Shown here: positions 58,759 to 64,000 of the stretch, piece after piece
How the letters are laid out: every line of letters begins with the position of its first letter
Numbering within the stretch: position 1 is the stretch's first letter
DNA from: Parabacteroides gordonii MS-1 = DSM 23371
GTDB taxonomy: Bacteria; Bacteroidota; Bacteroidia; Bacteroidales; Tannerellaceae
Reading direction: 5' to 3'
DNA: 64,000 bases
NCBI RefSeq assembly: GCF_000969825.1
Contig: NZ_KQ033919.1
Location: 1,244,419-1,308,418, forward strand
Notes under the pieces: generated by a model
Databases searched by the model: none
What the model saw: the letters and a program-made list of their open reading frames with translations, nothing else
What the model was told of the DNA's origin: nothing
Made by a program: the position numbers and the translations under genes

Positions 58759-59423
58759 ATTTAGTTGTTTCATGATGACATTGATTATAACACTAAGAAA
58801 AACTGCTGTTCTCTTCTAAAAGTTTCGTTTCAGCCACAAAGTAAAGAAACGATCATAAACCATATAATACGCGCCTTCCTTAGTTACAAAATCTTTCTCC
58901 AGCAGTCCTTTCTTTACCGGATGTCAAAGCCGTATCTTTTCCCTCCTTACAAATGGATTATTTACTATATATCATACCATTATCTTATGATAATTATTCT
59001 TACCTCATCATTTATTCTTTAGAACCAACAAATTATGACACCATAAAAGAGTGAAACTCACACAGAAACTTGTTTTCAATGGCCATATGAAAAACAGGAC
59101 TAGAATTTGACGATTGATTTACCTTAGTAAAGGCATGATACTTACTTTCTACCTTAGCATAGATTTGAAAATTCAAAACCGTAACAGAAAACCACATGAA
59201 CCATACAGCGTAATATACTGATAAACAACAATTATCCTTATAAAGAAACCTGGACACAATATAAAAAAATCGACACCATGCAATGCTGATAGATCTATTA
59301 AAAAGGATTAACATATGTACTATTAATCTCCTGCTTTCAATAATATATAATACAACTGTTATTGTTGTTGATGAAAAGTAACTGACGCCAAGGAAGTTAT
59401 TAGACCTTCCATTGAATTACATA
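58759..59423. other. AT-rich region with an ATPase remnant and no intact gene
   Basis: Small open frames on both strands here (for example 58765-59022 plus and 59033-59314 minus) have low-complexity hydrophobic translations and no recognisable domain. The only coding trace is the ATPase fragment at 58816-58950. Confidence 0.55.
58816..58950 (-). pseudogene. C-terminal fragment of an AAA ATPase
   Basis: On the minus strand 58917-58816 reads VKKGLLEKDFVTKEGAYYMV then YDRFFTLWLKRNF and a stop. This is the usual C-terminal end of a large AAA ATP-binding protein family (pattern LxxKGLLxK...YRVYDRFFxLWLRR). Just upstream the reading continues in another frame as KEGKDTALTS (to about 58950), implying a frameshift. 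The rest of the gene is missing. Confidence 0.6.
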
Positions 59424-59487
59424 CAGAGTCTTTGAAGAACTCTGCTAATTTGTTATTGTGTAATATATCTTTTTCTCTATAATTCTG

Positions 59488-59517
59488 TTTGCTTTGTAAA
59501 CTCTCTTAATAAATTTG
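59488..59517 (+). promoter_or_regulatory. Left-half promoter, facing susC
   Basis: TTTG (59488-59491), 18 bases, then TAAATTTG (59510-59517). It would transcribe through the central hairpin into susC with a leader of about 425 bases. Confidence 0.5.
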
Positions 59518-59648
59518 AAAATGAGATTAATTTATAAGTATCGTCGTCCTTTAATCTTAAATTTTAAGGAAACTAAACCCTGGTGAAATTTGGGAGTATT
59601 TGCCTCATTATTAAATCTCTGCCAATTCAAACAAAATAATTACATTTT

Positions 59649-59696
59649 TAGTATATAATCACACATAAAATCGTTTTTATGTGAGATTATATACTA
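59649..59696. repeat. Central 22-bp-stem hairpin of the palindrome
   Basis: Arms 59649-59670 and 59675-59696 pair at 21 of 22 positions around a 4-base loop (TCGT). It is AT-rich with no U tract on either side, so it is not a typical terminator. It could affect leader RNA structure or form a cruciform. Confidence 0.75.
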
Positions 59697-59827
59697 ATAT
59701 TGAGATTTTATCGTTTGAATTTGGACATATTTTATTATATGATCAATACTCTCTTATATCACAAGCATTTAGAATTGGTCAAATTTAAAACATAAGTAGG
59801 ACGATACAGATATGTTACTTTCAATAT

Positions 59828-59857
59828 CAAAGTTAATATGAGAATCCATAACACAAA
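59828..59857 (-). promoter_or_regulatory. Right-half promoter, facing away from susC
   Basis: On the minus strand TTTG (59857-59854), 18 bases, then TAACTTTG (59835-59828). It is the exact mirror of the left-half promoter about the palindrome centre. Confidence 0.5.
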
Positions 59858-59950
59858 CAAACATTAAGAAAAAACGATTTATTGCACATAAAATAATTGA
59901 CGTAGTTCTTCAAAGACTCTGGTGAATATATTCTTTATTAATAAAAAAAG

Positions 59951-62900
59951 ATGTCTATGATGAAAAAGTTAACTTTAGCAATGCTATTCCTATTTATGGG
60001 GATAAGTATGGTAATTGCTCAGATGAGGCAAGTAACAGGTACTATTATTTCGGCAGAAGACAATGAACCCATTATTGGTGCTTCTGTAATAGTAAAAGGT
60101 ACCACTATCGGTACAGTATCGGATCACAATGGGGCTTTCTCTTTAGAAGTGCCTAATACAACCAAAACATTGATGTTTTCTTATGTGGGGATGGTAGGAA
60201 AGGAAGTCCCCGTTCAAAACATTATGCATGTTGTATTGAATACAGCTTCAACCGAATTGGATGAAGTAATGGTAGTTGCTTACGGGACGGCCAAAAAGTC
60301 GTCATTTACAGGTTCAGCAGCAAATATCAAAACGGATAAGCTGGAAAATCTCCAGGCAGCGTCATTAACGAAAGCACTGGAAGGAGCTGCCCCTGGTATT
60401 CAGGTAACAGGAAGTACCGGTATGCCTGGCGATAATGCAAAAATCCAGATCCGTGGTGTAGGTTCTGTAAATGCATCGAACGATCCGTTGTATGTAGTGG
60501 ACGGCGCACCTTTTGACGGTGATATCAGTACAATCAACACGGAAGATATTGCCAGCATTACCGTTCTGAAAGATGCAACTTCGGCTGCTTTGTATGGAGC
60601 CCGTGGTGCAAATGGTGTGATAATGATCACAACTAAAAAAGGTACATCCGGTAAAGTTCAATTGAACGCAAAAGTAAATTTAGGTGTCGTTTCACGTGCT
60701 ATTCCCGAATATAATCGCGTAAGTACAGGTGAATACTATGAATTAATGTGGGAAGGTTGGCGTAATGCATTAGTGAACAACAATGGTTACACACCTGAAC
60801 AAGCTGCAGCAACAGCCAGTGGAGGTGATAAAAATGGTATCGTCGGCAAGCTGGGTGGCTACAACAGCTACAATGTGGCGAATGACCAGTTGATAGGAAC
60901 AGATGGGAAACTGAATCCCAATGCCCGTCTGTTGTATAATGACGACTGGAATAAAGAGCTCGCACGTACAGCTTTGCGCCAGGAGTACAACGTTTCTGTA
61001 AATGGAGGGACACAGAACTCGACATTTTTTGCTTCCGCCTCTTATACGAATGAAGAGGGAATGGTTAAATGGTCGGATTTCGAACGTTTCACCGGACGTG
61101 TCGGTTTAACGAGCCAGATTAATTCATGGTTGAAAGTTGATGCAGGCTTATCCGGAGCCACTTCCAATCAAAACGGTTTTTTGGCGGAAGGGACTTACAC
61201 TACCAACCCATTCTATTACGGACGCATGATGGCCCCCATCTATCCGATTTACCAATATGACGGTAACGGACAAATCGTACGCGACAGCAATGGTGATGTG
61301 ATGTATGATATGGGGGGCGGAAGTTCTCCTTACGCCTGGGCCGGCCATACCCGCCAATATGCTCCTAATTCTAACTTAATGGTCACATTGCCACTCGACG
61401 ACCGTTCAACAGAGCGTAATATGATTTCAGCACGTGTATCTGCTGAAATTAAATTCCTGAAAGATTTCACATTGAAAATTTCAGGCAACACGGATATCAG
61501 TAACGATTATAAAACCACCTATCAGAACAACATGTATGGTGATGCGGAAGGTGTATCCGGACGTTCCACTAAAAATTATATCAAAAAGAATTCATATACA
61601 TTCAATCAGATCTTAACCTGGAACAAGTCGTTTGGTGACCACAGTCTGGCATTACTGGGAGGACACGAAAACTATATGTACACATATCGTTATCTGGAGG
61701 CTACCCGTACAGGATTCACCATTCCGACAACAGAGATCGTTGCCGGTTCCGTAGCCGAAGGATCTACTTCTTATACGAACGAATACAGCTTGGAAGGTTA
61801 TCTGTTTCAGGCAAATTATGACTACGCAAATAAATACTATTTGTCCGGTTCATTCCGTTACGACGGAACATCACGATTCTATAAAGACTCCCGTTGGGGC
61901 ACATTCTGGTCGCTAGGTGCATCCTGGCGCTTGAGCGAGGAAGATTTCATCAAAGACTACAAATGGATAGACAATCTGAAACTGAAAGCGTCTTACGGAC
62001 AGCAGGGTAACGACAATATCCTGGATGAGTGGGGAGATCCGATCTATTTCGGATGGCAAAGCCTGTATTCGTTCGATGACAAAAATAACGGAAACCTGAA
62101 TGGCGCTGTGCATAGCCAGCTTTTGAACAAAGACCTAGAATGGGAAAAGAACTCGAACCTGAATGTTGGTGTGGAACTGGCTTTATTCGACTTCTTCCGT
62201 GGTGAAGTAGACGTATTCAACCGTGTATCCAGCAATTTGCTCTTCAAAGCTCCAAGACCACAATCTACCGGCATTGAATATATGTGGCAAAATATCGGAA
62301 CGATGCGTAATACAGGATTGGAACTTACATTAGGTTTCGATATTTTCAAAAAATCAGATTTTCGGTGGAGCCTCGACCTGAATGCAACATTCTTTAAAAA
62401 TAAGATCACAAAGATGCCGAAAGATTCTGACGGTAATCCGCAAGAGATCATTAACGGCACTAAAAAACTTTCCGAAGGACACTCTATTTATGATTTTTGG
62501 CTACGGGAATATGCCGGTGTCGATACGCAAGACGGTAGTGCACTGTATTACAAAGATATCGAGGATGAGAACGGCAATGTAACCGGTCGTGAAACGACTA
62601 AAGACCAGAATGCTGCCAGCTATTATTATATGGGGGATGCTATTCCTGATTTGTATGGTGGTTTTACCAACAGCTTTAGTTATAAAGGTTTCGACTTGTC
62701 TATATTCTTCAGTTATCAGATCGGAGGAAAGATGTACGATTCTAATTACGCTGGTTTAATGCACCCCGGATCGTTCGGCACACATTGGTCTACAGATATC
62801 CGGGATCGTTGGCAAAATCCAGGTGATGTAACAAATGTTCCCCGCTTGCAGAATAACTATACAGCAGCCAGTGCTGCTTCTTCACGTTGGCTGACCAATG

Positions 62901-63124
62901 CCAGCTATCTGGCTCTGAAAAACGTCACATTCTCCTATACATTGCCAAAATCCATTCAGAAGAAGCTGGATATGAAAAACTGCAAAGTCTTTCTGACCGG
63001 TGATAACCTGTTCCTGCTGAGCAAACGCAAAGGAATGGATCCTCAGCAAAGTTTTAACGGTACATCTGATTATACGTATGTACCGAATCGTGTAGTGAGT
63101 TTAGGTATTAATGTAACATTCTAA
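59951..63124 (+). CDS. SusC/RagA-family TonB-dependent outer-membrane transporter
   Basis: The 1057-residue protein starts with a signal peptide (MKKLTLAMLFLFMGISMVIAQ). A CarboxypepD_reg-like domain follows (about 25-105: VTGTIISAEDNEPIIGASVI), then the TonB-box region (ELDEVMVVAYG), the plug (SLTKALEGAAPGIQV, GVGSVNASNDPLYVVDG, TSAALYGARGANGVIMITTKKG) and a long beta-barrel ending VVSLGINVTF. It imports glycans or other nutrients together with the SusD lipoprotein encoded 13 bp downstream. The substrate is not evident; no hydrolase or regulator lies next to it within the window. It is under the palindromic promoter region at 59424-59921. Confidence 0.93.
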   Translation: MSMMKKLTLAMLFLFMGISMVIAQMRQVTGTIISAEDNEPIIGASVIVKGTTIGTVSDHNGAFSLEVPNTTKTLMFSYVGMVGKEVPVQNIMHVVLNTASTELDEVMVVAYGTAKKSSFTGSAANIKTDKLENLQAASLTKALEGAAPGIQVTGSTGMPGDNAKIQIRGVGSVNASNDPLYVVDGAPFDGDISTINTEDIASITVLKDATSAALYGARGANGVIMITTKKGTSGKVQLNAKVNLGVVSRAIPEYNRVSTGEYYELMWEGWRNALVNNNGYTPEQAAATASGGDKNGIVGKLGGYNSYNVANDQLIGTDGKLNPNARLLYNDDWNKELARTALRQEYNVSVNGGTQNSTFFASASYTNEEGMVKWSDFERFTGRVGLTSQINSWLKVDAGLSGATSNQNGFLAEGTYTTNPFYYGRMMAPIYPIYQYDGNGQIVRDSNGDVMYDMGGGSSPYAWAGHTRQYAPNSNLMVTLPLDDRSTERNMISARVSAEIKFLKDFTLKISGNTDISNDYKTTYQNNMYGDAEGVSGRSTKNYIKKNSYTFNQILTWNKSFGDHSLALLGGHENYMYTYRYLEATRTGFTIPTTEIVAGSVAEGSTSYTNEYSLEGYLFQANYDYANKYYLSGSFRYDGTSRFYKDSRWGTFWSLGASWRLSEEDFIKDYKWIDNLKLKASYGQQGNDNILDEWGDPIYFGWQSLYSFDDKNNGNLNGAVHSQLLNKDLEWEKNSNLNVGVELALFDFFRGEVDVFNRVSSNLLFKAPRPQSTGIEYMWQNIGTMRNTGLELTLGFDIFKKSDFRWSLDLNATFFKNKITKMPKDSDGNPQEIINGTKKLSEGHSIYDFWLREYAGVDTQDGSALYYKDIEDENGNVTGRETTKDQNAASYYYMGDAIPDLYGGFTNSFSYKGFDLSIFFSYQIGGKMYDSNYAGLMHPGSFGTHWSTDIRDRWQNPGDVTNVPRLQNNYTAASAASSRWLTNASYLALKNVTFSYTLPKSIQKKLDMKNCKVFLTGDNLFLLSKRKGMDPQQSFNGTSDYTYVPNRVVSLGINVTF

Positions 63125-63137
63125 AATCGATCAAGCA

Positions 63138-64000
63138 ATGAAAAAAATAATTTATTCCATTATATTAGGCACATCTCTGCTAATTACTTCGGGATGCAGC
63201 GAGGATTACCTGGAAAGGGTTCCGACTAACAGTGTTACAGACGAGAGTCTGTTCTCTACGGTAAACGGTGCGGAAACAGCACTTAACGGCATTCACCGTT
63301 CTACCTACGCGTACTATGACAATCATGGACGATTCGGTCAGAAATCCATTGATATCATTATAGACTTTATGGCAGATGACTACTTGCAACTGGAACGTGG
63401 ATACGGTTGGTTCGTTGCCTGGTATCAATATCTGAATAGCCGGAACATCAATTCGGAAGACCTGGAATTTACCTGGTCGTATTACTATGATGTCATAGAT
63501 AATTCGAATTTACTTCTTGCTAATATAGATGAAGCTTCCGATGCCGCTTTGAACGAGAGTCTTGTTAAGAACATAAAAGGACAGGCATTGGCTTACCGGG
63601 CTTATTCGTATTGGCAGTTAGTACAGATGTTTGCCAATCGTTATGATTATAGCGGAAATAACAGCCAGTTAGGTGTTCCTTTGATCCTAGATAATAGTGG
63701 AGAAGCTAAACCCCGGTCTACGGTCGAGGCTGTATATGAACAGATTTTCAGCGATATCGATCAAGCTATTACATTATTGACCGAGTCGGATGAATCCCGT
63801 CCGAATAAATCGCATATCAATTTGAATGTCGCACAAGGTTTCAAAGCCCGTTTTGCCTTGACAACCGGTGATTGGGCTACCGCAGCCGATATGGCACACA
63901 AGGCACGTCAAGGGTATGCCCTGACCAGTAATTATAAAAATGGTTGGAACGATGCCAATGACAGCGAATGGATCTGGGGAGCTGTACTGATCGATGAGCA
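63138..64000 (+). CDS. SusD/RagB-family nutrient-binding lipoprotein (partial, 3' end outside window)
   Basis: The ATG at 63138 opens MKKIIYSIILGTSLLITSGC, a lipoprotein signal with the cysteine at residue 20. It continues with the SusD pattern SEDYLERVPTNSVTDESLFS, EAALNGIHRS-like ETALNGIHRSTYA, and the helical repeat region GQALAYRAYSYWQLVQMFA. The frame is open for 287 codons to the window end; full-length family members have about 500-600. It pairs with the SusC protein on the outer membrane, capping the transporter. Confidence 0.92.
   Translation, partial: MKKIIYSIILGTSLLITSGCSEDYLERVPTNSVTDESLFSTVNGAETALNGIHRSTYAYYDNHGRFGQKSIDIIIDFMADDYLQLERGYGWFVAWYQYLNSRNINSEDLEFTWSYYYDVIDNSNLLLANIDEASDAALNESLVKNIKGQALAYRAYSYWQLVQMFANRYDYSGNNSQLGVPLILDNSGEAKPRSTVEAVYEQIFSDIDQAITLLTESDESRPNKSHINLNVAQGFKARFALTTGDWATAADMAHKARQGYALTSNYKNGWNDANDSEWIWGAVLIDE

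Larger units (their letters stand above)
59424..59921. repeat. Gap-free ~498-bp imperfect palindrome with promoter elements, upstream of susC
   Basis: The ends CAGAGTCTTTGAAGAACT (59424-59441) and its exact reverse complement (59904-59921) form an 18-bp perfect inverted repeat. The centre (59672.5) coincides with a hairpin with 22-bp arms, 59649-59670 and 59675-59696, with one mismatch. The two halves align to each other without gaps; by eye about two thirds of the first 83 mirrored positions agree. Promoter boxes sit at mirrored positions in both halves. The left end also has internal CAGAGT/ACTCTG half-sites. It may be an invertible segment, a MITE-like element or both. Confidence 0.72.

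Noticed and set aside
58765-59022. 85-codon plus-strand open frame after the CoA-transferase
   Set aside because: The translation is low-complexity and hydrophobic, and the opposite strand carries an ATPase remnant in the same place.
59033-59314. 93-codon minus-strand open frame in the AT-rich region
   Set aside because: No domain, no promoter and a composition expected for AT-rich noncoding DNA.

Overview
The window looks like a chromosomal segment of a gut Bacteroidales, most likely a Parabacteroides. The evidence is the promoter style (-33 TTTG, -7 TAnnTTTG, no Shine-Dalgarno pattern), the fused str and S10 ribosomal operons, a SusC/SusD pair, a tig-clpP-clpX-recQ run, and a very large secreted S-layer-like protein of a kind I associate with Parabacteroides. 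The genus is inference; no rRNA gene is present.

Layout. 1-7336: ribosomal operon on the minus strand (rpsL, rpsG, fusA, rpsJ, rplC, rplD, rplW, rplB, rpsS, rplV, partial rpsC). 7738-9843: a lipoprotein with a six-hairpin glycosidase look. 9950-11718: blaI/blaR-type pair with a palindromic operator. 11742-11839: a nested RNA-like stem-loop between convergent genes. 11858-19517: envelope-biogenesis operon (three parvulin-type isomerase/chaperones, an OstA/LptA-like protein, a small membrane protein, mutL). 19645-26976: guaB, recQ, clpX, clpP and tig, with intrinsic terminators between several of them. 27226-29179: RRM protein, CPBP protease, lptB.

29285-42073 is the accessory part. It holds an AAA ATPase preceded by 32-bp operator-like repeats, a compact HU/holin/M15 peptidase/lipoprotein cassette resembling a phage lysis module, and the 1644-residue surface protein. 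Upstream of that protein, 30-bp inverted repeats enclose a promoter that now points away from the gene, so it is a predicted phase switch drawn in the OFF state. Beyond it lie a 218-bp foldback element, a possibly frameshifted small gene, a beta-propeller protein, a second HU-like protein, and a 5'-deleted ATPase whose promoter and palindromic repeats survive.

42116-58697 is mostly core: a CPA2 antiporter, MlaE/MlaF-type lipid transporter, M16 peptidase, metK, an operon of ftsX, a DUF3098 gene, uppP, truB, queA, folK and a small basic gene, then miaB, a small membrane protein and an acetate/succinate CoA-transferase.

58759-64000: an AT-rich 1.2-kb stretch with a second ATPase remnant, then a gap-free ~498-bp imperfect palindrome (perfect 18-bp ends, central 22-bp hairpin, mirror-image promoters) directly upstream of a SusC/SusD pair that runs off the window end.

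The main observations are the two inversion-type promoter regions controlling surface proteins, and a family of AAA ATPases (one intact, two decayed), two copies of which carry palindromic repeats at their promoters.
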